Below, in pieces: positions 39,606 through 48,712 of a DNA stretch of 64,000 nt. Location: the NCBI RefSeq assembly GCF_019061305.1, contig NZ_JAHQZT010000011.1, positions 1 through 64,000 of the forward strand, read 5' to 3'. The notes beneath the pieces were generated by a model. The model was not told where the DNA came from and ran no database searches. It saw only the letters and a list, made by a program, of their open reading frames with translations. The stretch comes from Marinobacterium weihaiense. Lineage in GTDB: Bacteria > Pseudomonadota > Gammaproteobacteria > Pseudomonadales > Balneatricaceae. Position 1 is the first letter of the stretch. Every line of letters starts with the position of its first letter. Position numbers and translations under genes: made by a program.

Positions 39606-40307
39606 ATGACCCCGGAACGTGAACAGAAGCTGCTGTCGATTCTGCAGCGCCGTCAGCCCGACCTGACCCTGATTGCCGAGCAGGTCCACAAGCCGCGCAA
39701 TATTTCAGCGCTGATCCGCAATTGTGATGCCGCCGGCATTGCCGAAGTGCAGGTGGTCAGGCCCCGGGAGGGCTATCATAATTACCGTGGTACGGCGCTG
39801 GGGTCGGATCGCTGGGTGGACACCGCCCTGCACGACACCCTCGACAGTGCAATCGAGGCTGTGCGCGCTCGGGGCATGCGGGTCTATGCCGCGCACTTCT
39901 CCGATCAGGCGGTGCCCTACCGCGAGGTCGATTACACGTGCCCCTGCGCCATCATAATGGGGGCCGAGAAAGAGGGCATCAGCCCACGGGCCGCGGAGCT
40001 GGCCGATGAGCACATCATCATTCCGATGCAAGGTGTGGTCAGCTCGCTGAATGTGTCCACGGCAGCGGGTATCATACTGGCTGAAGCGATCGACCAGCGC
40101 CTCAAGGCGGGCCTGTACGCGCAGTCGCGCATGCCGTCTGACTGGATCGCGCGCAAGATGTTCGAGTCGCGTCACCCCAAGGTGGCCGAGTTCTGCCGCC
40201 GCCGCCGTCTGGCCTATCCCGCGCATGATACCCGGGGCGAGATGCTGGATCCCCAGGGCTGGAATGACCAGGTCAGCGCCGGCACGGCGCCGGGTGTGAC
40301 GGCCTGA
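39606..40307 (+). CDS. trmH: tRNA (guanosine(18)-2'-O)-methyltransferase TrmH
   Basis: SPOUT methyltransferase forming Gm18 in the D-loop. 233 residues. Visible motifs are PRNISALIRNCDAAGI (motif 1), CAIIMGAEKEGIS (motif 2) and IPMQGVVSSLNVSTAAGIIL (motif 3), the knot that binds AdoMet. A C-terminal helical extension is typical. GGAGGAAG precedes the ATG. It is followed at 21 bp by dctB. Confidence 0.93.
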   Translation: MTPEREQKLLSILQRRQPDLTLIAEQVHKPRNISALIRNCDAAGIAEVQVVRPREGYHNYRGTALGSDRWVDTALHDTLDSAIEAVRARGMRVYAAHFSDQAVPYREVDYTCPCAIIMGAEKEGISPRAAELADEHIIIPMQGVVSSLNVSTAAGIILAEAIDQRLKAGLYAQSRMPSDWIARKMFESRHPKVAEFCRRRRLAYPAHDTRGEMLDPQGWNDQVSAGTAPGVTA

Positions 40308-40328
40308 TTCGGCCTGCAGGAGTTGCCC

Positions 40329-42458
40329 ATGCCACTTGAGACCCCGAGCCGCCAGCGATACCCGGTCCGGGTTGTGGCCCTGTTCTACACCTTGCTGGTG
40401 GTCGGACTGGCCTGGTTCGCCGGTGCCTGGGCGCGCGACTGGGCCATGACCCGTCTGCATGAGCAGGGGGCCGACCGTCTGCTGTCCAGCGTCAGTCAGA
40501 TGCGTACCACGCTGAACCAGTACAATTACCTGCCCTTTTTGATCGCCCAGAACACCGATGTGCATCGTTTGCTGCAGCCTCAGGCGACCAATCAGGCGAT
40601 GGTGAATCGGGTGCTGGAGCAGGTTAATCTGGTGGCCGGTTCTACGGCACTGTTTGTACTGGGCACGGATGGTCGGCCGCTGGCGTTCAGCAACTGGCGT
40701 GAAGAGCATGCTTTTCCGCTGCAGTCGCAACATGATGAACATTACTTTCAACAGGCGCTGGCCGGCGAGCAGGGGCTGGAACTGCAGTTTCATGGCGAAC
40801 CCGCCGAAGCCTCCCTGTTCATGTCGGCGCCGGTCTACACCAGCCGTCTGGCCGGTGTGGCGGTAATGCGCCTGGACATGTCCCAGCTGCGCGAGCAGCT
40901 GGCGGTGGAGTATCCGCTGGTGGTACGGGCCGCCTCCGGGCAGCTGGTGTTCAAGGCCGAGACGGACTGGCCGCTGGAGCCTGCCCAGCCAATGCGCCTG
41001 GGCGACGGCACGCGGGTGCAGCAGGTGCGCCGCCAGCAGGAGATGCTGCTGTTGCAATCGGTTGAGCTGGATGATCTGGGCTGGACGGTCTCGGTGCTGA
41101 CCGATATCCAGCCGGCCCGCAGCCGTGCGCGCGTGGTTGCCGGCTCCGTGCTCGGGGGCGGTGTCGCGCTGGGGCTGTTGCTGCTGTATCTGCGCGAATC
41201 ACGGCAGAAGCACCGGCTGAAACTGGAGCGCATGCGCGAGCGGGCACGCAGTGAAGAGCAGCAGCGTGACATCATCAACACCGCCCAAGTCGGGCTGGTG
41301 CATATCGACCAGCGGGGCCGGGTGCAGCTGGTCAACCCGATGGCGATGCAGATCTTCGGTGTGTCGGCAGAGCGGGTGCGCCATCGCTCGGTCATGGAGC
41401 TGCTGGGTGAGGGGTTCAGTGCCCAGCCGTTGCAGCAGGCACTGGCGGCGCTGGGCACCGATCGCTTTCGGCCGCTGACCGGGCTTGAAGTGGTCGGTCA
41501 ACGCGGAGACGGCAGTGCCTTTCCGATGTTGCTGTCGATCCGGCAGATGACACACCATCCCGAATTGGGGTATTTGGTTACAGTGCTGGATATCAGCCGC
41601 CGCAAGCGTCTGGAGCAGGCGCTGCGCGAAGCCAACGAGTCGCTGGAGCAAAAAGTTGCAGAGCGCACTCGGGCATTGCAGGAAGCCCAGGCCGAGCTGG
41701 TGCAGGCCGGCAAGCTGGCGGCGCTGGGGCGGATGTCGGCCTCGGTGGTACATGAGCTGAACCAGCCCATGACAGCCATGCGCACCTATCTGGCGATTGC
41801 CGAACGCCTGCTGGAGCAGCCAGAGGGGCTGCGCAAGAATCTGAAATTGCAGGAACAGCTGCTGGACCGCATGGCTCTGATCACCGGGCAGCTGAAAACC
41901 TTTGCCTATCGCAAGCCAGAGCGGATCGAACCGGTCTCCCTGCAACAGGTGATGGCTCAGGTACTGCAGATGTTTCGCGGGCGCTTCGAGGAGCTGTCAC
42001 TTCATCTGCAGTATACGCCGCCTGCCGATGACATTCTGATCGCCGGTGACAACGCACGTTACGAGCAGGTACTGATCAATCTGATCAAGAACGCTTGCGA
42101 TGCCATGGCCGGTGCGGCGGAATCCACTAGGGGCGCGCATCGGCTTTGGATCGGCGTGGTCGAGTGCACGCCCGAGCACCTGTTGCTGGATATCCGCGAC
42201 AATGGTCCGGGGATCGCCGAGACGGCGCGCGAGCAGCTGTTTGAACCTTTCTTCACCACCAAGGAAGTGGGACAGGGGCTGGGTCTGGGGCTGGCCATTG
42301 TCAGCAGTATCTTGCGCGACCTGGGCGGTGAAATCCGCATCATCGACCAGGGTGAAGGCGCCTGTTTTCGGCTGCGCCTGCCCTGTTATCGCGCCGACGC
42401 AGCAGGGCCACAACCGACCATCGAATCACAGACAACAGGCGAGGAGTCACAGTCATGA
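40329..42458 (+). CDS. dctB: DctB-like dicarboxylate sensor histidine kinase
   Basis: 709-residue membrane kinase. TM1 is at about 12-35, a periplasmic double-Cache type region at about 40-270 and TM2 at about 275-295. A PAS domain (QRDIINTAQVGLVHIDQRGRVQLVNPMA) and coiled coil follow. HisKA carries His475 in SVVHELNQPMTAMRTY, and the HATPase has NLIKNACDAM, DNGPGI and GLGLGLAIV. The ATG at 40329 has AGGAG at good spacing. It overlaps dctD by 4 bp. Relatives sense C4-dicarboxylates; here the regulated operon suggests a hydroxy-dicarboxylate, which is an inference. Confidence 0.85.
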   Translation: MPLETPSRQRYPVRVVALFYTLLVVGLAWFAGAWARDWAMTRLHEQGADRLLSSVSQMRTTLNQYNYLPFLIAQNTDVHRLLQPQATNQAMVNRVLEQVNLVAGSTALFVLGTDGRPLAFSNWREEHAFPLQSQHDEHYFQQALAGEQGLELQFHGEPAEASLFMSAPVYTSRLAGVAVMRLDMSQLREQLAVEYPLVVRAASGQLVFKAETDWPLEPAQPMRLGDGTRVQQVRRQQEMLLLQSVELDDLGWTVSVLTDIQPARSRARVVAGSVLGGGVALGLLLLYLRESRQKHRLKLERMRERARSEEQQRDIINTAQVGLVHIDQRGRVQLVNPMAMQIFGVSAERVRHRSVMELLGEGFSAQPLQQALAALGTDRFRPLTGLEVVGQRGDGSAFPMLLSIRQMTHHPELGYLVTVLDISRRKRLEQALREANESLEQKVAERTRALQEAQAELVQAGKLAALGRMSASVVHELNQPMTAMRTYLAIAERLLEQPEGLRKNLKLQEQLLDRMALITGQLKTFAYRKPERIEPVSLQQVMAQVLQMFRGRFEELSLHLQYTPPADDILIAGDNARYEQVLINLIKNACDAMAGAAESTRGAHRLWIGVVECTPEHLLLDIRDNGPGIAETAREQLFEPFFTTKEVGQGLGLGLAIVSSILRDLGGEIRIIDQGEGACFRLRLPCYRADAAGPQPTIESQTTGEESQS

Positions 42459-43822
42459 GTAGCCAGGGACGCGTCCTGCTGGTGGATGATGAGGCCATGG
42501 TGCGGGAAGCCACCACTCAATGGCTGGAGCTGTCCGGCTTTGACGTGGAAAGTTTCAGCCGTGCCGAAGCCGCACTGGAGCGGATTGATCCGTTTTGCGA
42601 GGGTATCCTGCTGACCGATGTGCGCATGCCGGGCATGGATGGTCTTCAGCTAATGCAGGCGGCCTTGCAGCAGGCGCCCGACATGCCGGTGATCCTGCTT
42701 ACGGCCCATGGCGATGTTGACATGGCCACGGCTGCCATGCGTAACGGGGCTTATGACTTCATCGAGAAGCCCTATGTGCCCGACCGCCTGGTTGAACGTA
42801 TTCATCGCGCCTGTGAAAAGCGGCGCCTGACGCTGGAAAACCTGCGTCTGCAACAGAACCTGGCGACCCAAAGCGGTCTGGATGGCCGCATGATCGGCAT
42901 TTCACCGGCCATTCAGCGCCTTCGGCGCGAGATCCTGTCGCTGGCCGAGCTGGATACCAACGTGATCATCTATGGTGAAACCGGAACCGGCAAGGAGCTG
43001 GTGGCTCAGTGCCTGCATGACTACAGCAACCGCAGCAAGCGCCCCTTCGTGCCGATCAACTGCGGCGCCATCCCGGAAAATCTGATTGAGAGCGAGCTCT
43101 TCGGGCACGAGGCCGGCGCCTTTACCCATGCGGCCAAGCGTCGCATCGGCAAGTTTGAGCATGCCAGCGGCGGCACCCTGTTTCTGGATGAAATCGAAAG
43201 CATGCCGCTGCATCTGCAGATCAAGATGCTGCGGGCTCTGCAGGAGCACGTGATCGAACGCCTGGGGGCCAATGCGCCGATTCCGGTGGACCTGCGGGTA
43301 GTCGCGGCCGCCAAGGTGGATCTGCGCGATGACCCCAACTTCCGCGAGGATCTGTTCTACCGCCTGAGCGTCTCCGAGCTGCACATCCCGCCGCTGCGCG
43401 AGCGCATCGAGGATGTGCCGCTGCTGTTTGCCCATTATGTGCACCGTGGCGCCCTTGATCATGCTCGCGAGCCGCGGCCGCTGTCGGATCATGACCTGGA
43501 TGCGCTGCAGTCCTATGCCTGGCCCGGTAACGTGCGCGAATTGAAGAACATTGCCATTCGATACGCCATTGATCCGCGGGCCAGTCTGGTGGAACTGTTG
43601 TCACGTCAGCAGCCGCTGCAGAGCGCGCCGGTGATGAATCGGCAGTCGCTGCCGCTGGCGGTGCAGGTAGCGGAATATGAAGCCCAGCTGATTCGGGATG
43701 CTCTCGAAACGCACCAGGGCAACATCAAGGCGGTAATGGAAGCGCTGGACCTGCCGCGCCGTACCCTGAACCAGAAAATGCAGCGCTATGGCCTCAATCG
43801 CAGCGATTTTACCGACGGATAA
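42455..43822 (+). CDS. dctD: DctD-like sigma-54-dependent response regulator
   Basis: 455 residues: receiver (Asp55 in LLTDVRMPGMDG), AAA+ domain with Walker A GETGTGKE (from 174), Walker B GGTLFLDEIESMP, and a Fis-type HTH at the end (NIKAVMEALDLPRRTLNQKM). The sigma-54-contact loop reads GAFTHA (221-226), so the second Gly of GAFTGA is His225. It would bind upstream of the sigma-54 promoter at 43934 and open it. ATGA overlap with dctB gives coupled synthesis of the pair. A terminator follows. Confidence 0.9.
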   Translation: MSSQGRVLLVDDEAMVREATTQWLELSGFDVESFSRAEAALERIDPFCEGILLTDVRMPGMDGLQLMQAALQQAPDMPVILLTAHGDVDMATAAMRNGAYDFIEKPYVPDRLVERIHRACEKRRLTLENLRLQQNLATQSGLDGRMIGISPAIQRLRREILSLAELDTNVIIYGETGTGKELVAQCLHDYSNRSKRPFVPINCGAIPENLIESELFGHEAGAFTHAAKRRIGKFEHASGGTLFLDEIESMPLHLQIKMLRALQEHVIERLGANAPIPVDLRVVAAAKVDLRDDPNFREDLFYRLSVSELHIPPLRERIEDVPLLFAHYVHRGALDHAREPRPLSDHDLDALQSYAWPGNVRELKNIAIRYAIDPRASLVELLSRQQPLQSAPVMNRQSLPLAVQVAEYEAQLIRDALETHQGNIKAVMEALDLPRRTLNQKMQRYGLNRSDFTDG

Positions 43823-43832
43823 GCGGAATATT

Positions 43833-43866
43833 GCCGATTGTTTGGCGGACATATCGGCGGTTTTTT
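43833..43866 (+). terminator. Rho-independent terminator after dctD
   Basis: GCCGAT (43833-43838) pairs with ATCGGC (43853-43858), followed by GG and six T at 43861-43866. It separates dctBD transcription from the sigma-54 promoter 70 bp downstream. Confidence 0.7.
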
Positions 43867-43933
43867 GCTTATCGGGGCGTGTGTAGATGATCCTAGGTCA
43901 ATAATATCAATGACTTGAGCGTTTTTGATTGGT

Positions 43934-43948
43934 TGGCATGATTTGTGC
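43934..43948 (+). promoter_or_regulatory. Sigma-54 (-24/-12) promoter of the TAXI-TRAP operon
   Basis: TGGCATGATTTGTGC fits the consensus TGGCACRNNNNTTGC at all but two positions, with the essential GG and GC at correct spacing. It lies 57-71 bp before the TAXI gene start, directly after a sigma-54 activator gene. This gives strong joint support for RpoN/DctD control. Activator sites should lie upstream in 43867-43930, where an AT-rich stretch is present. Confidence 0.88.
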
Positions 43949-44004
43949 CTTACCTGTTGTGTCAAGACAACAACCATAATGACAACAGGTATAAGGAAAA
44001 CACC

Positions 44005-45033
44005 ATGAATCAAGGCAAACGCACCCTGATCAAGGCACTGGGCCTGAGTTTGACCCTGGGCACACTGGCAACTTCCAGTGCGCTGGTACAGGCGGCCGAT
44101 AATCGCTCGTATATTCTGGCGACCGCGTCCACCGGTGGTACCTACTATCCGGTGGGTGTTGCGCTGGCTACCCTGACCAAGGTGAAGCTGGAACCGACCC
44201 AGGGCATCTCCATGTCCGCCATCAACTCCGCCGGCTCCGGCGAAAACATCAAGCTGCTGCGTGAAAACGAAGCTCAGTTCGCCATCCTTCAGGGCCTGTA
44301 CGGTGCCTGGGCCGGCAACGGCGAAGGTGCTATGGAAGCGTCCGGCAAGCAGGAAAACCTGCGCTCTGTCAGCATGCTGTGGCAAAACGTGGAGCACTTC
44401 GTGGTCCGTGGCAAATATGCTCAGACCGGCACCATTTCTGACCTCAAAGCCCTGGAGGGCGAGAAATTTTCCATCGGCAAGAAGAACTCCGGTACCGAGG
44501 GCTCCGGCCGCACCATCCTGGGCAACTTGGGCATTAATGCCGACGCCTTCAACCTGGCTTACATGGGCTATGGAGCTTCGGCTGATGCGCTGCAGAACGG
44601 CACCATCGATGGCATGAACATTCCGGCTGGCGTACCGGCATCTGCCATTACCCGTGCCTATGCTGCCATGGGCGATGATATTCGCGTGCTGGACTTTACC
44701 GACGAGCAGATGGCTCAGGCCAACGGCCACTATAAGCTGTGGACCCGTTACGTGATTCCGGCCAATACCTACCCGGGCCAGACTCGCGATATCAACACCA
44801 TGGCGCAGCCGAACTTCCTCGCCGTACGTGATGACGTCAGCGAAGAAGATGTCTACCTGCTGACCAAGACTGTGTATGAAAACCTGCCGTTCCTGAACAG
44901 CATCCACAAGGCCACCAAGGCGATGGCACTGGAAAAGGCGATTGCCGGTCTGCCGGTACCGCTGCATCCGGGTGCGGCACGCTACTACCGTGAAGCCGGA
45001 ATCACCATTCCGGATCACCTGGTCGCTGAATAA
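44005..45033 (+). CDS. TAXI-family TRAP transporter solute-binding protein
   Basis: 342 residues with a signal peptide of about 30 (to LVQA). The mature start has the TAXI hallmark ATASTGGTYYPVGVALATL, then SAINSAGSGENIKLLRENEAQFAILQ and KNSGTEGSGRTIL. It is the periplasmic receptor that hands substrate to the fused permease encoded next. AAGGA before the ATG at 44005 decides the start over an upstream frame extension. TAXI proteins are known or suspected to bind glutamate-like and other C5 acids; the lhgO gene in the operon points to 2-hydroxyglutarate or a similar compound, an inference. Confidence 0.92.
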   Translation: MNQGKRTLIKALGLSLTLGTLATSSALVQAADNRSYILATASTGGTYYPVGVALATLTKVKLEPTQGISMSAINSAGSGENIKLLRENEAQFAILQGLYGAWAGNGEGAMEASGKQENLRSVSMLWQNVEHFVVRGKYAQTGTISDLKALEGEKFSIGKKNSGTEGSGRTILGNLGINADAFNLAYMGYGASADALQNGTIDGMNIPAGVPASAITRAYAAMGDDIRVLDFTDEQMAQANGHYKLWTRYVIPANTYPGQTRDINTMAQPNFLAVRDDVSEEDVYLLTKTVYENLPFLNSIHKATKAMALEKAIAGLPVPLHPGAARYYREAGITIPDHLVAE

Positions 45034-45044
45034 CAGGGCCATAG

Positions 45045-45070
45045 GCGATCGGCCATTTTTGGCCGATCGC
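45045..45070 (+). terminator. Intercistronic hairpin between TAXI and permease genes
   Basis: A perfect 11-bp stem (GCGATCGGCCA/TGGCCGATCGC) with a TTTT loop lies 12 bp after the TAXI stop and 35 bp before the permease start. Only a short mixed T stretch follows, so it probably acts as a partial terminator or a 3'-end stabiliser. Either would raise binding-protein output over permease. Confidence 0.75.
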
Positions 45071-45104
45071 ATCTTTCTTGTCTCATGCAATCAGGAATGA
45101 AGTG

Positions 45105-47240
45105 ATGTCTGCTTCCAATCAAACCGACCAACAGACGGCCGAACAGCTCAAGGCCATGGAGCTGACGCAGCGTGACGAACACAGCGGTACAGGCCGCTTC
45201 GTCTACTGGGCCGGAGTGCTCTTTGCGCTGGCGCATATCTATTTCAATACACTGGGGACACTGTCCGAGTTGTGGGTGTCGGCCATCCATTTCTCCGGCT
45301 TTGCGCTCATCTGTGCACTGATGGTGCCGCTGTCGAAAAAGCATGCTAACGCGCGCTGGGCCATCGGTGTGGATCTGCTGATCGGGGCGGTTGCCATCGG
45401 CACCACGCTTTACCTGATGCTGTTTGAAGATGCGCTCTATGCCCGTGGCGTGCACTTCAATACTACGGACTGGATCGTCGCCGTGGTGGCGATCCTGGTC
45501 GCACTGGAGATGACCCGGCGTACCACCGGTTGGTTCATTCCTTCCCTGATCCTGTTCTCGCTCAGTTACGTGTTCTGGTGGGGGCAGTACGTTGATGGCA
45601 TGTTCAATTTTCCGGGCCTGAGCCTGGAAACCGTACTGTATCGAAGCTATTTCTCGTCCGAAGGGATGTTTGGCTCCATTGCGCGGATCTCCTGGACCTA
45701 CGTGTTCATGTTCATTCTGTTCGGGGCTTTCCTGGTCAAGTCCGGCGCCGGTGATTTTATTATCGAACTGTCGCGCTGCGCGGCCGGTCGCATGATCGGT
45801 GGCCCCGGTTTTGTCGCGGTGCTGGGTTCTGGTCTGATGGGGTCCGTATCCGGTTCCTCCGTGGCTAATACCGTGTCCACCGGTGTGATCACCATTCCGC
45901 TGATGCGCAAGGCCGGCTTCCCGGCGCGCTTCTCCGCAGGTGTCGAGGCAGCGGCTTCAACCGGCGGTCAGCTGATGCCGCCGGTCATGGGGGCGGGGGC
46001 GTTCATCATGGCGTCCTATACCCAGATTCCCTATGTTGAAATCATTGCCATCGCTGCCCTGCCGGCACTGCTGTATTTTCTGTCGGTCGGCTTTTATGTT
46101 CGCGTGGAAGCGCGTCGCAGCCACGCCCATGCCGTAGAAATGGACGTGCGCCCGATCAAAGACGTATTGAAAGAGGGTTGGCACTGCCTGCTGCCGCTGG
46201 TGGTATTGGTATCGCTGCTGATCTATGGCTTCACGCCCACCTACGCAGCCGGCATCTCCATTATCTCCGTGGTGCTGGCCTCCTGGCTGTCACCGAAGAA
46301 AATGGGTGTGCGCGATATTCTGGATGCGCTGGCACAGGGGTCGCGCAACATGGCTACTACTGCGATGCTGCTGGTGGCTGTCGGCCTGGTGGTGAACGTG
46401 GTGGCGATGACCGGCATCGGTAATACCTTCTCGCTGATGGTTACCGACTGGGCCGGCGGCAGCCTGCTGATCACTCTGGTGCTGGTAGCAATTGCATCGC
46501 TGGTACTGGGCATGGGTCTGCCGGTCACCGCGGCTTACATTGTCCTGGCGACCCTGTCGGCTCCGGCGCTGTACAGCCTGATGGCCGAACGTGAATTGCT
46601 GGAGTTGATGATCAACGGCAACCTGCCGGAAACGGCCCGTGCCATCTTCATGCTGGTTGACCCCAACAGCCTGACGGCGCTGGCTGCACCCATGAGCGAA
46701 ACGCAGGCGGCCAATCTGCTGGCCCAGGTGCCAGCAGACTTCAAGGGACAGTTGCTGGATATGGCGATCGACGCCGATCAGTTGGCCATGATCCTGCTGG
46801 CGGCCCATATGATTATTTTCTGGCTGTCTCAGGACTCGAACGTCACGCCGCCGGTCTGTCTGACGGCATTTGCTGCTGCGGCCATTGCCCGCACACCGCC
46901 GATGATGACCGGTTTCACCGCCTGGAAGATTGCCAAGGGTCTCTATATCGTGCCATTGCTGTTTGCCTATACCGGCTTCATCGGCGGCAGCGCCGAGGAG
47001 GTGCTAACCATCTTCGTATTTGGCGTTCTGGGCCTGTATGCCTTTGTCGGTTTCATGGAAGGGCACCTGGAAGGGCCATTGAATATCGTGCTGCGCTTGC
47101 TTAGCGGTGCCTGTGCCGTCGGTCTGCTGTGGCCGCACGGTGAGTTGGCATACGACCTGATCGCGGCAGCGGTATTCATTGCACTATTCGTGTATAGCCG
47201 TCGCCTTGCGCCCAAAGCAACCCTGGAAGGAGCAGCATGA
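45105..47240 (+). CDS. TRAP transporter fused permease (DctQM type)
   Basis: 711-residue inner-membrane protein joining the small (Q, four helices, about 1-180) and large (M) TRAP subunits, as usual for TAXI systems. Family blocks include GGPGFVAVLGSGLMGSVSGS, AAASTGGQLMPPVMGAGAF and SQDSNVTPPVCLTAFAAAAI. AGGA precedes ATG 45105; the frame opens earlier without a good start. It overlaps the lhgO start by 4 bp, tying import to oxidation. Confidence 0.92.
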   Translation: MSASNQTDQQTAEQLKAMELTQRDEHSGTGRFVYWAGVLFALAHIYFNTLGTLSELWVSAIHFSGFALICALMVPLSKKHANARWAIGVDLLIGAVAIGTTLYLMLFEDALYARGVHFNTTDWIVAVVAILVALEMTRRTTGWFIPSLILFSLSYVFWWGQYVDGMFNFPGLSLETVLYRSYFSSEGMFGSIARISWTYVFMFILFGAFLVKSGAGDFIIELSRCAAGRMIGGPGFVAVLGSGLMGSVSGSSVANTVSTGVITIPLMRKAGFPARFSAGVEAAASTGGQLMPPVMGAGAFIMASYTQIPYVEIIAIAALPALLYFLSVGFYVRVEARRSHAHAVEMDVRPIKDVLKEGWHCLLPLVVLVSLLIYGFTPTYAAGISIISVVLASWLSPKKMGVRDILDALAQGSRNMATTAMLLVAVGLVVNVVAMTGIGNTFSLMVTDWAGGSLLITLVLVAIASLVLGMGLPVTAAYIVLATLSAPALYSLMAERELLELMINGNLPETARAIFMLVDPNSLTALAAPMSETQAANLLAQVPADFKGQLLDMAIDADQLAMILLAAHMIIFWLSQDSNVTPPVCLTAFAAAAIARTPPMMTGFTAWKIAKGLYIVPLLFAYTGFIGGSAEEVLTIFVFGVLGLYAFVGFMEGHLEGPLNIVLRLLSGACAVGLLWPHGELAYDLIAAAVFIALFVYSRRLAPKATLEGAA

Positions 47241-48445
47241 TGCACAACCAATTCGATTTTATTGTCATTGGCGGTGGCATTCTGGGGCTGTCCACGGCAC
47301 GCGAGTTGCAACAGCGTTTCCCCGACAAGCGTGTGCTGGTGCTGGAAAAGGAGAGTCGCCCGGCACAGCATCAGACCGGGCATAACTCCGGCGTAATCCA
47401 CGCCGGGGTGTATTACAAGCCCGGCAGTCTCAAGGCGCGCTTTTGCAAGGAGGGTAACGCCGCCACCAAGGCGTTCTGCCGTGAACACGCCATTCCCTTC
47501 GATGAATGTGGCAAGCTACTGGTGGCCACCAACGCACTGGAGCTTGAGCGCATGCAGGGGCTGATCGGACGCTGTGCCGAGAATGAGCTGCCGATCGAGG
47601 TGCTGGATGCCGATCAGCTCAAGGCGCGCGAGCCGAATATCACCGGCGTTGGCGGCATTTTCGTGCCGTCCACCGGTATTGTCAGCTACACCCGTATCTG
47701 CGAGAAAATGGCAGAGCTGGTGGTTGCTGATGGGGGAGAGGTGCGTTACAACGCCGAGGTGCTGCACATTCGTGAGCAGCTGGAAGGGGTTGAAGTCGAA
47801 ACCGAGCTGGAACGCTTTGACGGCGATTTCATGATCGCCTGCGCCGGCCTGATGTCGGATCGGATCGTGCGCATGCTAGGCCAGACGCCGGATTTCAAGA
47901 TTATCCCGTTCCGAGGCGAATACTTCTTGCTGCCGCCGCAGCACAACCGGATCGTCAATCACCTTATTTATCCCATTCCGGACCCGGACCTGCCGTTTCT
48001 GGGTGTGCATTTGACGCGCATGATCGATGGTACGGTGACGGTGGGCCCCAATGCGGTGCTGGCCTTCAAGCGGGAAGGGTATCGCAAGACTGATATCAGC
48101 CTGAAGGACACCGTCGAAATGTTGACCTATCCGGGGCTGCTGAAGATGCTGGCCAGCAACTTCAAACCGGGCATGATGGAGATGAAGAACAGCCTGTTTC
48201 GTCGCGGCTACCTGGAGCAGGTGCGCAAGTACTGTCCGCAGCTGACACTGGATGATCTTACGCCTTATCCGGCCGGTGTGCGCGCCCAGGCCGTGGCGCC
48301 GGATGGCTCCCTGGTGGATGATTTCTTGTTCGTGAATACGGAGCGCTCGCTGGTGGTGTGCAATGCACCCTCACCGGCGGCCACATCGGCGATTCCGATC
48401 GGCGCCCATATTGTGGACCAGGTGGCGCAACGCGGTCTGGGCTGA
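47237..48445 (+). CDS. lhgO: L-2-hydroxyglutarate oxidase/dehydrogenase
   Basis: FAD enzyme that oxidises L-2-hydroxyglutarate to 2-oxoglutarate, passing electrons to oxygen or to quinone at the inner membrane. 402 residues. Dinucleotide motif DFIVIGGGILGLSTAREL at the N-terminus, then QTGHNSGVIHAGVYYKPGS and FRGEYFLLPP, all typical of the LhgO/L2HGDH family. GGAAGGAG before the ATG pair at 47237/47240. It is the last gene of the sigma-54-controlled TRAP operon, which suggests that the imported substrate is L-2-hydroxyglutarate or a precursor. Confidence 0.92.
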   Translation: MMHNQFDFIVIGGGILGLSTARELQQRFPDKRVLVLEKESRPAQHQTGHNSGVIHAGVYYKPGSLKARFCKEGNAATKAFCREHAIPFDECGKLLVATNALELERMQGLIGRCAENELPIEVLDADQLKAREPNITGVGGIFVPSTGIVSYTRICEKMAELVVADGGEVRYNAEVLHIREQLEGVEVETELERFDGDFMIACAGLMSDRIVRMLGQTPDFKIIPFRGEYFLLPPQHNRIVNHLIYPIPDPDLPFLGVHLTRMIDGTVTVGPNAVLAFKREGYRKTDISLKDTVEMLTYPGLLKMLASNFKPGMMEMKNSLFRRGYLEQVRKYCPQLTLDDLTPYPAGVRAQAVAPDGSLVDDFLFVNTERSLVVCNAPSPAATSAIPIGAHIVDQVAQRGLG

Positions 48446-48712
48446 GACAGCCGCTGCGGAAATACAGCCGGGCTGGGTGCAAACCCTGACACCTGTCAAT
48501 TCTGCCACGGTGAACGGGTGTGCATAATGGCATGTCAATGTTGCGATCTTGTCGTGAATGAGTGTTAATGGATTGTCTTTAAACACTTGTCAACGCATCG
48601 CCAAATCGGCTTAGGCAGTATTTCCGGTATGGGTAAACTCCGTTTGCATTCCCCCGGCCAGGTGTCACAGGCACCTGGTCGCATTTGGTTGGACCCGATT
48701 TCATGCACACGC

